Shown: piece after piece, positions 25,907-35,614 of the stretch
How the letters are laid out: every line of letters starts with the position of its first letter
Position numbering within the stretch: position 1 is the stretch's first letter
Source: JBFWVD01 sp050246915
GTDB taxonomy: Bacteria; Actinomycetota; Acidimicrobiia; Acidimicrobiales; Ilumatobacteraceae
Direction: 5' to 3'
NCBI GenBank assembly: GCA_050246915.1
Contig: JBFWVD010000031.1
Location: 1-57,878 of the forward strand
Length of the DNA stretch: 57,878 nucleotides
The notes under the pieces: model-generated
Databases searched by the model: none
The model's input: only the letters and a program-made list of their open reading frames with translations
Told to the model about the DNA's origin: nothing
Made by a program: the position numbers and the translations under genes

Positions 25907-27785
25907 CAGGCGCTCCCTCCCCGACCTCTGGAGCCGGCACTACATGGCCGAGCGCTTCTGCCGACGGCCAGACCTTCGCTGCGATCGCAGCGAGTGCGCT
26001 CCCGCGCTCCTCGATCGACGCCTCTCCCCATTGCGGCACCGCGGCGATGCCAACGTTGAGCAAGATGGAGCTTTGCTTGGCGAATTCCGGCTGCTTGTCG
26101 GCCCAGCCAAGGTTCGAGACCGAGCCGTTGAAGTGCTGAGTGACCAGTGTCAGGTTGCCGATCCGGTTCTTGGCGAGGTTGCGTGCGTCCTTCGCTTTGA
26201 TCCGTTCGACCTCGTCGAGGTTTTCGTCCAGCGGCCAGTGCCTCTCCCACTTGTCTGGCAGGACGTGCTCGATCTGGAGCTTGCTGTAGTCAACGGCCGC
26301 CGGCGCCTGTTTGGGGTCGTCGGCGCGAAGGCGACTGTCGATCGCCCCCAGCACGAGTCGCTGGCGCTTCTGGTTCTGCCCGTAGAAGTTGTTGCCGAGC
26401 ATGGCGGTCCGCAGCTCGTCGTCGGTGGGCCAGCCAGCTCCGTGGAGCGCGGCGACGATGGCGTCTCGCACGCCGCCCTGCGGTGCGGCCTTGGCGTCGA
26501 CCATCACCTTGACGAAGATCTGGCCGTAGTTACGCGTGCCCCAGCCCGAGCCCGCGATCATCCTTCGGACGGTGAACGACTCGACAGCCTGCACGGCCTG
26601 GCGATGTTCGTCTGCGCCGAGGAACGCGTCCGGGAGGGTTCGGAGCCAGGTCAGCAGCGGGATCGCAGTCAGGTTGCCGAGCGTGATCAGATTGTCATAC
26701 GCCTGACGCAGCACCTGGTCGTCGACGAAGCGCTCGGCATAAACCTCCTGGTACGCCTCCGCGAATGCCTTGAGACTGGCAAGCAGTTCCTCGGTCTTCG
26801 GTTTCTCGCGGTCAAGGTAGGCGCGCACCTCGCCGTAGAGATTCCCAACGGACACGTCGGTCGCGGTGGTGGCGGTGAGCCAGACCGAGAGAAGCACGTC
26901 CCGCTGGCCGCGTGCGGCGTGGCCGGTGCCGACCTTCTTCTTCCACCACGGGTCGTCGAAGCCAGCCCAATAGCGGTCGTACATCTCGTCGAGGTGTTCT
27001 GCCTTGGCGAACTCCGCACGCAGGAAGATCAGGTTCTTCACGAGGTCGGAGGCGGACAACGGCGTCTGTCGACCGTTGAGGACCTCGAAGATCACTTGGG
27101 CGTCATCGTTCTTCTCCAGGTCGATGACGACGAGCTTGAAGAGTGTGTCGGCGGCGTCCACGAGCGCGCGGACGCGTTCGACTCGCTCTTCCCCGACCGC
27201 CTCCGTGAGCGATTCGCGAGCGGCCTCGGCGAAGTAGCGGCGAGCCTGGAAGTACAGGTGATCGCTCTTGCCGTACGCCGGGATCTCATCGGAGATGACC
27301 ATCGGCCACAACACCCGGTCGTCCCTGCGTGGCCACAGCTTGTAGACGTCCTCAGGGGACGCGCCGCTGTCCTCGTCGTTGCTGATCATCTTCGACAGGG
27401 ACTTGGCCTTGCCCTTCAGCTCACCATCTACGTCCTCCTCCTGAACGACATCGAGAAGCCCGCGGAGCAGGAGCTGGAGCGTGGTCAGCCGCTGCTGACC
27501 GTCGATCACCGACCGGAGGGCGACGCCACCTGCCGGGTAAGGCAAGGAATCACAGACGATCGCCCCGAGGAAATGCGGTGAGACTGACGCCTCGTCCGGT
27601 TGCGAGTCGGTCATCTTGGCGAAGAGCCGCCGCTGGAAGAGCCTGTCTGCGGTGGCAACCAGGTCAGCGAACAGCAGGCGCCACTGCTTCTCTTCGGTCC
27701 ACTCGTAGCTGCGTTGGAACGTCGGGATGATGTAGCGGCGTTCAGGCTTGAGGATCTCCCCGAGCGCCCAGGTCTTCGCTTCCAC
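25896..27785 (-). CDS. GmrSD-like DUF262/DUF1524 protein
   Basis: The 629-residue protein has the DUF262 signatures IIPTFQRSYEW (about 19-29) and DGQQRLTTL (about 95-103), and the DUF1524 HNH-like region IEHVLPDKW (about 503) with RNLAKNRIGNLTLV. This is the fused layout of GmrS and GmrD, a type IV restriction enzyme in which DUF262 uses NTP and DUF1524 cuts modified DNA. The GTG start at 27785 directly abuts the stop of the HEPN gene. Both active motifs look intact. In this operon it sits beside a methyltransferase and a helicase rather than standing alone. Expected target: modified or unmodified phage DNA. Confidence 0.85.
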   Translation of the reverse strand: MEAKTWALGEILKPERRYIIPTFQRSYEWTEEKQWRLLFADLVATADRLFQRRLFAKMTDSQPDEASVSPHFLGAIVCDSLPYPAGGVALRSVIDGQQRLTTLQLLLRGLLDVVQEEDVDGELKGKAKSLSKMISNDEDSGASPEDVYKLWPRRDDRVLWPMVISDEIPAYGKSDHLYFQARRYFAEAARESLTEAVGEERVERVRALVDAADTLFKLVVIDLEKNDDAQVIFEVLNGRQTPLSASDLVKNLIFLRAEFAKAEHLDEMYDRYWAGFDDPWWKKKVGTGHAARGQRDVLLSVWLTATTATDVSVGNLYGEVRAYLDREKPKTEELLASLKAFAEAYQEVYAERFVDDQVLRQAYDNLITLGNLTAIPLLTWLRTLPDAFLGADEHRQAVQAVESFTVRRMIAGSGWGTRNYGQIFVKVMVDAKAAPQGGVRDAIVAALHGAGWPTDDELRTAMLGNNFYGQNQKRQRLVLGAIDSRLRADDPKQAPAAVDYSKLQIEHVLPDKWERHWPLDENLDEVERIKAKDARNLAKNRIGNLTLVTQHFNGSVSNLGWADKQPEFAKQSSILLNVGIAAVPQWGEASIEERGSALAAIAAKVWPSAEALGHVVPAPEVGEGAPDGG

Positions 27786-28814
27786 TCACACCACCTCGTC
27801 CAGAAGGTCATCGGTCGACCCGTCGTCGAGTGAGCCGAGATAGGTCCAGGTGCCGTTCACCAGAGCGACGGCCTGACCGACTCGGCTCAGGTGAACATTG
27901 CCGCCGTGCGGGAGGTACTCACGCCAACGCTCCGCCGCCTTGACCGCGATCGGGCCGTACTCATTCGACAGCAAGTCGGTCGTAAACGGGTCGTAGAGGT
28001 CACCGACGTGTCCGAGCAAACGGAGTGTCCGGGTCGGCGGTGACGCGGGCCAGACGTCCCCGGCCGCAAGGTCGAGGTACTCATCGGTGAAGTTGCGCCG
28101 CTGAGCATTTCGCTGGGCCTCCAGCGCCGTCTCAAGGCCGGCGATCGTCTCTGCCATGACAGCCAGTTCATTGGCGGCGGCCTGGGCGTCGGCCTTGGCC
28201 GCTTCGCCCGTGGCGCGGGCCTTGGCAACCTCCGCCGCCTGGGCCTTGTGCTTGGCCTGGTATTCCTCAAGCTCCTTCGCGAGCTCGGCCATCATGTCGT
28301 CCGGCGCGCCGCCGAAGACCGCCCCACCGTTGAGGTCATCAACGCGCGCGATGAGCTCGACGGCCTCCTCCGCAACGGGGAGGCCCAGGAACGAGGCAAC
28401 GTCACGAATGAGCTCCGCGTCCGCTCGCAACGTTTCGAGCGCGGGCACCTCGTCGAAGTGCTGCTCGCGGTTGCGAAACTTGAAGGGGATGCTCTTGAAC
28501 TTGCTCCAGACGTCGAGCGGCATCGGCCCGAGACACTGCTTGAGCGGCGAGTCTGTGTTCTTCGCTGGCTCGTTCACGCAGAAGTTGGGGTCCCAGAGAT
28601 TCGGAACCTTCTTGTACATGGGGACGTCGGGATGCTGTTGCTTGCGCACCTCGACGAGCTTCTTCAGCCAGTCATCACCAAACTGGGGACGCATCTTGTC
28701 GTCGTAGAACTTGCCGAGGTCCCACCCGAAGGCGCGCAGCATCGTCTGAGTGCCCTTGATGACTTCGCCGAACGAGCCGTCAACCGGAAGCGCAGTGCCT
28801 ACGCGAGGGATCAT
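27786..28814 (-). CDS. HEPN (Swt1-like) RNase-type protein with coiled coil
   Basis: Of 342 residues, about 15-150 look like a Swt1-type HEPN domain: helix TMLRAFGWDLGKFYDDKMRP, then DVWSKFKSIPFKFRNREQHF with the catalytic RNxxxH motif intact (Arg114, Asn115, His119). Residues about 165-245 are an Ala/Glu/Lys-rich coiled coil, and a C-terminal domain of about 90 residues is unassigned. HEPN proteins with this motif are metal-independent RNases and often act as toxins. ATG at 28814 overlaps the upstream stop (ATGA). It lies directly before GmrSD in the same transcript. It may cut RNA when the restriction arm senses infection. Confidence 0.65.
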   Translation of the reverse strand: MIPRVGTALPVDGSFGEVIKGTQTMLRAFGWDLGKFYDDKMRPQFGDDWLKKLVEVRKQQHPDVPMYKKVPNLWDPNFCVNEPAKNTDSPLKQCLGPMPLDVWSKFKSIPFKFRNREQHFDEVPALETLRADAELIRDVASFLGLPVAEEAVELIARVDDLNGGAVFGGAPDDMMAELAKELEEYQAKHKAQAAEVAKARATGEAAKADAQAAANELAVMAETIAGLETALEAQRNAQRRNFTDEYLDLAAGDVWPASPPTRTLRLLGHVGDLYDPFTTDLLSNEYGPIAVKAAERWREYLPHGGNVHLSRVGQAVALVNGTWTYLGSLDDGSTDDLLDEVV

Positions 28815-29383
28815 GACGCCAGCCTCGCCTTCACGATCGGCAGGACACGAGTCAGCACGTACACCGCGAGCGGCCCCAGCGGCTCGTAGCCCGGGAACAC
28901 GACAGCGAGCCGGTTCTTGTAGGCGTTGCTCCTGTCCCCCAGCACCTTCGCCCGGGTTCCGAAGTCGAGTGCGCCGGCCTGGAAGAGCAGGGTTTCGGCG
29001 GACGCACCCAGCGTCGAGTCGAGCTCCTCGGGCGTCGCCTTCTTCGCGCTGCCCCAGCCGTTCGGCCCCTCGGTCGGGTCCCACTGGAGCAGATCGGCTA
29101 CGACATGCTCAGCGCCGTCCTCGCGTGCCTTCACCGACAGCCGCTCACCGCGGATCAGACGGTCATACGCCGGAGCACTGTCGCCCCGGCTGAGCGCCAC
29201 GACGGCACCAGCGCCATCCCACCGCTGGTAGGCGATCTCCATCAGGAGACCATCCGGAGCAGCGACGACCGCCGGCATCTCCCATGCGTCGTGAGTGTCG
29301 CCGCCGAAGTCGGTGACTTGGAGCTCACGGCCCCCGTGATCCGGGACGAGCAGCGTTGCTAGGCCGATCTCGAAGCGACTCAC
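28811..29383 (-). CDS. Unknown protein in methyltransferase-HEPN operon
   Basis: The 190-residue product is not recognised. It is mixed alpha/beta, with a DHGGRELQVTDFGGDTHD segment (about 15-32) and a hydrophobic C-terminal helix (GPLAVYVLTRVLPIV, about 170-184). It overlaps the methyltransferase stop (ATGA at 29380-29383) and the HEPN start (28811-28814). The double coupling shows it is an integral part of the operon. It could be an antitoxin or adaptor for the HEPN protein; no motif shows this. Confidence 0.55.
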   Translation of the reverse strand: MSRFEIGLATLLVPDHGGRELQVTDFGGDTHDAWEMPAVVAAPDGLLMEIAYQRWDGAGAVVALSRGDSAPAYDRLIRGERLSVKAREDGAEHVVADLLQWDPTEGPNGWGSAKKATPEELDSTLGASAETLLFQAGALDFGTRAKVLGDRSNAYKNRLAVVFPGYEPLGPLAVYVLTRVLPIVKARLAS

Positions 29384-32220
29384 CGCGTGCCTCCCCGACG
29401 GGAACGAGCCCTCTTCGCACCTCCAAGAGGCAGACCCTCCGACGCCACCATCTCTTGGTACCGACTGAAGAGAATCTCTTGCCTCGCTTCCTCGTCGGGG
29501 CAGAGAGCATCCGCGCCAAACGCCACATCCACCAACTCATCGAGCCTTCGGTGCGCGTCGACAAGATCTGCAGGCATCTTGCTCGGGTCGTACAACCCGG
29601 CGAGAGTCGTTCCGGGGTAGCCCTGTCGAACACCGACAATTGCAGCCCCTGCGGCGCAGATGCTTGCGTGAACGTCCGCTGCGAGCTTGGGCAACGGAAG
29701 GGTGTGCCACACCACGCTGCTAGAGAAGGATGGCCTCGATTCGAGGCGGCCTCCGACCGTCTTCTGCCAGGTGATGAACATCGACGACGAGACAATCGCA
29801 AAGAGAAACCCGTCTGGGTCGGGCGCTGTGAACAGTTTGATGGAGGCGATCGTGCCGGAGTCGAGGCGAGCTGCGGTCGCAAACAGCCTATTCTCGCTGA
29901 ATGTCTGCGGAATACCCAGATAGTGTCCCTTCGGCTGACGACGTTCGCCGAATAGGTGCGGCGTCGCAGCCAGAGCCCGAGTGGCTGCTCGACCACTTTC
30001 ACTTCGCTTCTTACGGACCCCCGCGACACGCTCCTTCAAGACAGGACTCTTCGCGACATCGTCCTCTTTGAACTCCGGGGTGTCCATCCAGAGGCACCAG
30101 CGCTTCAGATCGTGGATGAGCTCCTTGCCGCCCACATAGCGACGGAGGTACTTCGCAGCGACCGCGTCGGCTCTTACTTCCTCGACATCTGCCTCATCGA
30201 CACACAGGTAGTTCCAGTCGATCGGTGTCGATCCTGCGTTGATCTCGGGCAGGTCAGGCGCGATACCGATCGATCGCGGGAGCACGAGGACATCGTCAGC
30301 ATCAACCAGGTACGGGTTGATATTCCTCGCAGCATGCTCTCTCGGGGCACCCTTTGGCGAGTCGTACAGGAACAACCTGGGTTTCGGTGCCGAACGGGCG
30401 AACCCGATGATCACACATTGCACCGTTGCCTGCCCTGACGCCTCAGATGACCATTGGAAGGTGCGGTGAGCGAACTTGATTCGCCATCCCTGCTCACTCA
30501 GCGCACCAAACAGGATCGGAACCGTCTCGCCTTGGACTACCGAGTTCGTGGATACAAACGCCCAACGGCCGTCCATACGATCGAAGTAGGCGCTTGCCTT
30601 CGCGTACCAGGCTGTGACGTAGTCCAAGTGGCCAATGGCCGCCCGGCCCCAAGCCGCCCGAAGTTCGGCACCTTGCTCAGGAGTTCGCTCCTTGTGTCCC
30701 AAGAACGGCGGGTTGCCCGCAATGATGACCGAATCGGAAGGCGGGACGACATCTGACCAATCACGCGCTAGCGCGCTACCAACAACAATCTTTGCTGACT
30801 TCTGAATGGGAAGTCGCTCGGGAGCGATTCCGAAGCGCTCCTTCATCTTGAGGTCGGACTGCCGATCGATAAGGAACATCGCTGTCTCAGCGATCCGCGC
30901 TGGCCATTCGTCGATCTCGATGCCGTAGAAGTGGTCGAGCGTGACCTTGAGCAGACTGGTCCAATCGGCGGCGAGAGTGACCGCGTCCTGGCCCTGCTGG
31001 TTGTTGGCGAGCGCCTCCATGATGTCCAACTCCAGCGCCCGAAGCTCGCGGTAGGCGACGATGATGAAGTTGCCGCAGCCACAAGCCGGGTCCATGTAGC
31101 GGATGTCGCCAAGCTTCTTCCACAGCGCGTTGAGGGCGTTCACTCGCTTCTGGGACGTCTCGCGTTCAAGTGCCCCGCTGAACTCCGAGCGCAACTCGTC
31201 GAGGAAGAGCGGGTTGAGGGTCTTAAGGATGTTCTCCTCAGACGTGTAGTGCTCACCGAGTTCACGTCGGGTCTGCGCGTCGCGCACGGACTGGAACATC
31301 GAGCCGAAGATGGCCGGGCTGATGGCTGACCAGTCGACTGCGCTCGCGTCGAGGATGGCCTTGCGGAAGTCAATGTCGAGGTCTGGCAGGGTGATCTTCT
31401 CGTCGAAGATGCCGCCATTGACGTACGGGAACGCTGCTAACTCAGGCGCGAGCCCCTTTCGATCACCGGGGGCCGTGTCGAGGGCACGGAAGAGTGCATT
31501 GAGGCGTGCGGCGATGTCGGAACCGTCGCGCTCCGTGTGGTCCTTGATGAAGTCCTGGAACAGGTCAGGCAGCGGCTCGCCCGACGCGTCCTTCCACATC
31601 TCGGTGTCGTCACCGAAGAGCAGGAAGAGGACACGGGCCAGGGTCACGGAGATCTCGTGATCACGCTTCTTCGGGTCGACGCCGGGCGCGTAGCCCTTCT
31701 CGACCGCGGCGTACATCTGAGCCATGAGCTTCGATGCGCGCTTGGTCTCGTTCTTGGTCTCGACGTCGAAAGCGCCCCGGACGCGGGAGAGCAACTCGTT
31801 GACGTCGATCTGGACGTCGGTGGGGAGCCGGATGGCGTCGAGTTTCGCAACGAACTTGGGGTCGTTGCTCCCCGCCTTGTGGACGTGGCGAGCGGGTCGC
31901 GAGATGACGCCGGAGCCCCGGGTAGTGCGTGAGGGCCAGCGCCAGACCTGCTTGTCGTCGTCGTGGAAGATCACGAGCCGGTTGGTCGAGGTCTTCGAGA
32001 TAGCCTGGTCGATCTTGGCCTCCGCGGCGGACCCGGGCAGCGCGGGGACTTCCCAGACGCGGACACCTTGGTAGGAGGAGACGTTGGTCGCAGTGAGCTT
32101 GAACCCGTCTCCCAGGTCGACCTCGATGGGCGGGTGGTTCGGTGCGCCCCAATACAGGTCGAGGCGGAACAGGTCGCCGTACTTGCCTTCCTCGGCCTTG
32201 GCGATGAGCTTGTCGGTCAT
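29380..32220 (-). CDS. N6-adenine DNA methyltransferase (MmeI/Eco57I-like)
   Basis: The 946-residue protein has the SAM-binding motif I DPACGCGNFIIVAYRELRALE at about residue 374 (the long form with two Cys) and the catalytic NPPF at about 501. The target-recognition part is likely C-terminal (about 640-900). The N-terminal 200 residues include FHDDDKQVWRW (about 93) and no clear PD-(D/E)XK nuclease, unlike complete type IIG enzymes. The ATG at 32220 overlaps the helicase stop (ATGA). In context it should mark self DNA so that the helicase-PLD, HEPN and GmrSD products act only on foreign DNA. It is similar in type to methylases of DISARM and type IIG systems. Confidence 0.85.
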   Translation of the reverse strand: MTDKLIAKAEEGKYGDLFRLDLYWGAPNHPPIEVDLGDGFKLTATNVSSYQGVRVWEVPALPGSAAEAKIDQAISKTSTNRLVIFHDDDKQVWRWPSRTTRGSGVISRPARHVHKAGSNDPKFVAKLDAIRLPTDVQIDVNELLSRVRGAFDVETKNETKRASKLMAQMYAAVEKGYAPGVDPKKRDHEISVTLARVLFLLFGDDTEMWKDASGEPLPDLFQDFIKDHTERDGSDIAARLNALFRALDTAPGDRKGLAPELAAFPYVNGGIFDEKITLPDLDIDFRKAILDASAVDWSAISPAIFGSMFQSVRDAQTRRELGEHYTSEENILKTLNPLFLDELRSEFSGALERETSQKRVNALNALWKKLGDIRYMDPACGCGNFIIVAYRELRALELDIMEALANNQQGQDAVTLAADWTSLLKVTLDHFYGIEIDEWPARIAETAMFLIDRQSDLKMKERFGIAPERLPIQKSAKIVVGSALARDWSDVVPPSDSVIIAGNPPFLGHKERTPEQGAELRAAWGRAAIGHLDYVTAWYAKASAYFDRMDGRWAFVSTNSVVQGETVPILFGALSEQGWRIKFAHRTFQWSSEASGQATVQCVIIGFARSAPKPRLFLYDSPKGAPREHAARNINPYLVDADDVLVLPRSIGIAPDLPEINAGSTPIDWNYLCVDEADVEEVRADAVAAKYLRRYVGGKELIHDLKRWCLWMDTPEFKEDDVAKSPVLKERVAGVRKKRSESGRAATRALAATPHLFGERRQPKGHYLGIPQTFSENRLFATAARLDSGTIASIKLFTAPDPDGFLFAIVSSSMFITWQKTVGGRLESRPSFSSSVVWHTLPLPKLAADVHASICAAGAAIVGVRQGYPGTTLAGLYDPSKMPADLVDAHRRLDELVDVAFGADALCPDEEARQEILFSRYQEMVASEGLPLGGAKRARSRRGGTR

Positions 32221-35200
32221 CGCGGTGTCACCCCGATCGAGCACACGATCTTGATCTCATCCTTCTCGGTGGTTCCGATGACGAGGCGCTCCTCGTCATG
32301 CAGTTGCTTGACCAGGTCGGCTAGGTCCTGGTCTGTGTACTTGGCTCGGCGTGCCTGGCGGAGTCGGATGTTCGCGTACTCCGTGAGGGGCCGATCGTTC
32401 ATGGCAGCGAGTGCCGCGCTGGCGTCCGCTCCGAAGATCGTTCCGCCGAGGCGTTCGACGGCCCATTTGCGTGCGCCCTTAAGGTTGCCGGCGGTGACGA
32501 TCTCGGTGGTCAGCTTCTCCTTGACGAGCTTCACCTCGCGCGCGAAGTGATCCTCGCGAAGAGGCGCCGTTGGGGTCGACTCCTGGGCTCGGAAGATGTG
32601 CAGGGCCTCCAGCGGAGTGAGCAACCGCTCGACGGGGTCGCCATTGCCGTTGTCGAACGATGCGGCGAACGCGTCGATACCGGAGGTGGTGCTGGCGAAG
32701 GTGGTGATCCCGGACTTGGTCTCGTGGTCGTAGGGGTCGCGGGTGCTGTGGAGCATGTCCTGCATCTTGAGCACCCGGCCCGCGAGCTCGGGCTTGTGCT
32801 CCTTGACGCTCGACCACACGAGCCACGCCTCGCTCACCGCGTCGGCCTCGCCCTCGTCCTGCTCCAACTGTTCCTCGCCCGGGACCACACCCTTGTAAAG
32901 GTCGTCGAGGAGATTGACTTCCTTATCGTCACCGAAGAAACGCTCGTCGGAGCCGAACGCTGCCGCGTTGTCGCCAAGGCGGCGGCGGATTCGCTGGCGG
33001 AGCTGGATCGCGTCCTCCACCTTCTTGTGCGAGATCAGGTAAATGTTGACGGTGTCGGACTTCTGGCCGACGCGGTCGACGCGGCCGGCCCGCTGGATGA
33101 TCCGGATAATCGCCCACGGGAGGTCGTAGTTGACCACGACATGTGAGTCCTGGAGGTTCTGGCCCTCGGACAGGACATCGGTGGCGATGAGGACGTCGAT
33201 GGGATCATCGACCGGAGTCGCGTCTTCCTCATCACCGGGGAGCTTGTTGCTCTCGGGCGAGAACCGACGGGCCAGTGCAGAGGGGTCCTCGGAATCACCG
33301 GAGGCGAGCCCCACGTTGGCGATCCCGGCCGTCTTGAGTGCCTCGGCGACGTACACGGCGGTGTCGGCGTACTCGGTGAAGACGAGGACCTTGTCGCCCT
33401 TGTGCTTGCCACGCAGCAGGTCGACGAGGGCGTCGATCTTTGAGTCCTTGGCCGGGTCCCAGGTCCCGAAGCTGTCGAGCAGGTCGGTGATGATGCGGTT
33501 GTCCCGTTCGAGGTCCTTGCGCAGCGTCTTCTTGAAGACCTGGGTGCCCAGCCACTTCGTCGACGCGGGCAGGCGACGCTTGAGCTCCTTGTATTGCGAC
33601 TCCAGGCTCCCGTAGCCGCCGTGGTCCTCTTCGACGTCCTCGTCGGTGACCATGAACTGGTGGTCGCTGAAGCTGCCGAGCGGCACATCGAGCCCGTTGT
33701 CGATGGCATAGATGAAGAGCTCGTTGCGGGCGCGCTGGCGCTGGAGACTCAGTATGAAGGAGTGCCCTGACGACGACAGACGCTTGAAGAGGCCGATGCG
33801 GACGAATCCACTGACGTTGCCGCGACCGGAGCGGATGTCGGCAAGGATCTTCGTGTCGGAGTCGCTGTGCGGCGCCTTCGGGTCGTCGTAGTCGGCAAGA
33901 CGGTAGCGCGGCAGCGTGAGGTCCCGTACCGCGTCGAGGGTGGTCTCATCCTCCATGAGACGAGCTGGATCGTCATCGGCAAACTCGTGCCACAGCGGGC
34001 TGGGCACACGCGTCGGAAAGTGGAACCGCGTGCCGTTCGCGAACTGGAGATACTCACGCTCGACGACCTTGCCGTCTGCCAGCGTGACGGTCTCCTTCTT
34101 CGCCGTGCGCTTGATGAAGGAGCGGGTGCGCCGGACGAGGTGGTCGCTCATCAGTCGCTTCCAGTCCTCGGGCTCCTCCGACCTTCGGAAGGCGGCAAGG
34201 GTGGTGATCTTGCCGTCGACCTTGTCGATCAGCGTCGGGTCCTTCGCCATCGCGGCCGTGGGCTGGATGCCGAGGTCGTCGTCGTCCTCGATGTAGAGGC
34301 CGATCTGGTTGGCGACGTCGGCAAACGCGAGGTTGTAAGGAGTCGCAGTGAGCAGCAGGACTTTGGAGCCGTTGCGGCGGACGTAGTCCTTGATCGCCTC
34401 GGACGCTTTGGTGGTGTTGTTCCGAAGGTTGTGCGACTCATCGCAGATGACGAGGTGGAAGCGCTTGAGCTCCGGGAGCTTCTTGTCGGCCATCGAATAG
34501 GGAATCACCCGGGCGCCGACGAGGCCGTACTTCTCCAGGTGCTCTTCCCACATGTGCACCAGGTTCTTAGGACACAGCACGAGGGTCGTGTAGTCCTCGG
34601 CGGCTTCGAGCATCAGTGCGGTGGCGATCGCCGTGAGGGTCTTGCCCAGACCGACGACGTCGCCCAGCATCGTGCCGCCCCGCCGGACGATGCGGCGAGC
34701 GAGCGTGCGGACGGCCGTCGTCTGGTAGTCGAGAAGGAGATTCTCGATCGACGGGGGCAGGACATAGCCCATGCCCTCGCGCGCGTCCTCCGACAGCGCG
34801 TGGCAGACCTTCAGGTAGACCTCGTATGGGGTCGGCTGGGTCTCCGAGGCCCACGACTCCTCGATGAGCTCGATGATCTCGTTGGTGATCGGGAGTGAGA
34901 AGGCGTCGTCCCAGCGGTCCGTAAACCAGTCGGAGAGTTTCGCCGTTGCGTCGTTGTCAGTGACGTCGATGTTGAGCTCCAGGTTCCTGTAGAAGCCCGC
35001 GTTCGTCATGTTCGACGAGCCGACGTACGCCCTTCGCTGTGCGAAGGCATTGCCCGGCGCGTGGAAGATGTAGGTCTTGCCGTGCAGAGGGGCGGTGGTG
35101 AAGACCTTCATCTCGACCGCACCGGACGTCAGTTGCGCCTTGAGCTGCTGGAGGGTCTTCTGCTCAGCCTCCGAGGGCAGCCCGCGCATGAGCTGGGCGC

Positions 35201-35534
35201 GCAGGTGTTTGACGAGGGACTCCTTGGCCGCCTGCGCCTTGGGCATGTCATTGATGTCCGAGCCGTACGGCGGTGGCTGGACGACGTCTTGGAGGGCGGA
35301 GAGCATCGCCGCCGAGTCGGCCGGCATCACCATGCCCACCAGCACCCGGACCGCGGCGGCGTCACCTTCCTGGCGGCTCGCACTCTTGGCGTCGACGATG
35401 TCGGCGAAACTCGCCCATCCACGGAGGTCGAAATAGCCCGTGGCAATGTCGCACGTGTCGAACGCGGTCAGTGCAGCCTGGAGGGCGGGACCGATCGCAG
35501 ACTCGGTCTTCAGGTTGTCGAAGATGTCCGGCAT
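32217..35534 (-). CDS. PLD-nuclease and SNF2-type helicase fusion
   Basis: The 1105-residue protein starts with a phospholipase D-like domain (about 10-225): HGKTYIF at about 151 and GSSNMTNAGF, then NLELNI, giving the HxK...N pattern of PLD nucleases. A SNF2/SF2 helicase follows, with GDVVGLGKTLTA at about 291 (Walker A), ICDESHNLRN at about 363, LVFTEYADTA, and QRAGRVDRVGQ at about 811. The ATG at 35534 has a good GGAGG site. It is the first gene of the six-gene operon. SNF2-type helicases with a methyltransferase occur in DISARM class 1, but here the PLD domain is fused and the DISARM core genes are absent. Likely role: translocation on and cleavage of foreign DNA. Confidence 0.85.
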   Translation of the reverse strand: MPDIFDNLKTESAIGPALQAALTAFDTCDIATGYFDLRGWASFADIVDAKSASRQEGDAAAVRVLVGMVMPADSAAMLSALQDVVQPPPYGSDINDMPKAQAAKESLVKHLRAQLMRGLPSEAEQKTLQQLKAQLTSGAVEMKVFTTAPLHGKTYIFHAPGNAFAQRRAYVGSSNMTNAGFYRNLELNIDVTDNDATAKLSDWFTDRWDDAFSLPITNEIIELIEESWASETQPTPYEVYLKVCHALSEDAREGMGYVLPPSIENLLLDYQTTAVRTLARRIVRRGGTMLGDVVGLGKTLTAIATALMLEAAEDYTTLVLCPKNLVHMWEEHLEKYGLVGARVIPYSMADKKLPELKRFHLVICDESHNLRNNTTKASEAIKDYVRRNGSKVLLLTATPYNLAFADVANQIGLYIEDDDDLGIQPTAAMAKDPTLIDKVDGKITTLAAFRRSEEPEDWKRLMSDHLVRRTRSFIKRTAKKETVTLADGKVVEREYLQFANGTRFHFPTRVPSPLWHEFADDDPARLMEDETTLDAVRDLTLPRYRLADYDDPKAPHSDSDTKILADIRSGRGNVSGFVRIGLFKRLSSSGHSFILSLQRQRARNELFIYAIDNGLDVPLGSFSDHQFMVTDEDVEEDHGGYGSLESQYKELKRRLPASTKWLGTQVFKKTLRKDLERDNRIITDLLDSFGTWDPAKDSKIDALVDLLRGKHKGDKVLVFTEYADTAVYVAEALKTAGIANVGLASGDSEDPSALARRFSPESNKLPGDEEDATPVDDPIDVLIATDVLSEGQNLQDSHVVVNYDLPWAIIRIIQRAGRVDRVGQKSDTVNIYLISHKKVEDAIQLRQRIRRRLGDNAAAFGSDERFFGDDKEVNLLDDLYKGVVPGEEQLEQDEGEADAVSEAWLVWSSVKEHKPELAGRVLKMQDMLHSTRDPYDHETKSGITTFASTTSGIDAFAASFDNGNGDPVERLLTPLEALHIFRAQESTPTAPLREDHFAREVKLVKEKLTTEIVTAGNLKGARKWAVERLGGTIFGADASAALAAMNDRPLTEYANIRLRQARRAKYTDQDLADLVKQLHDEERLVIGTTEKDEIKIVCSIGVTPR

Positions 35535-35614
35535 CGGTCCTCCGTAGGCGTCAAACTGTCGGGTCTGACCCTACCGACGACCGCCGACAGAATCTGCGCA
35601 ACCCGCACGATTGA

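Noticed and set aside
25944..27581. 545-codon open frame on the plus strand, antisense to GmrSD
   Set aside because: The GmrSD motifs on the minus strand show which frame is real; long antisense frames are expected at this GC content.
24689..35534. Complete DISARM or BREX system
   Set aside because: There is a helicase and a methyltransferase, but no DrmA/DrmB DUF1998 helicase pair, no PglZ and no BrxL/BrxC.
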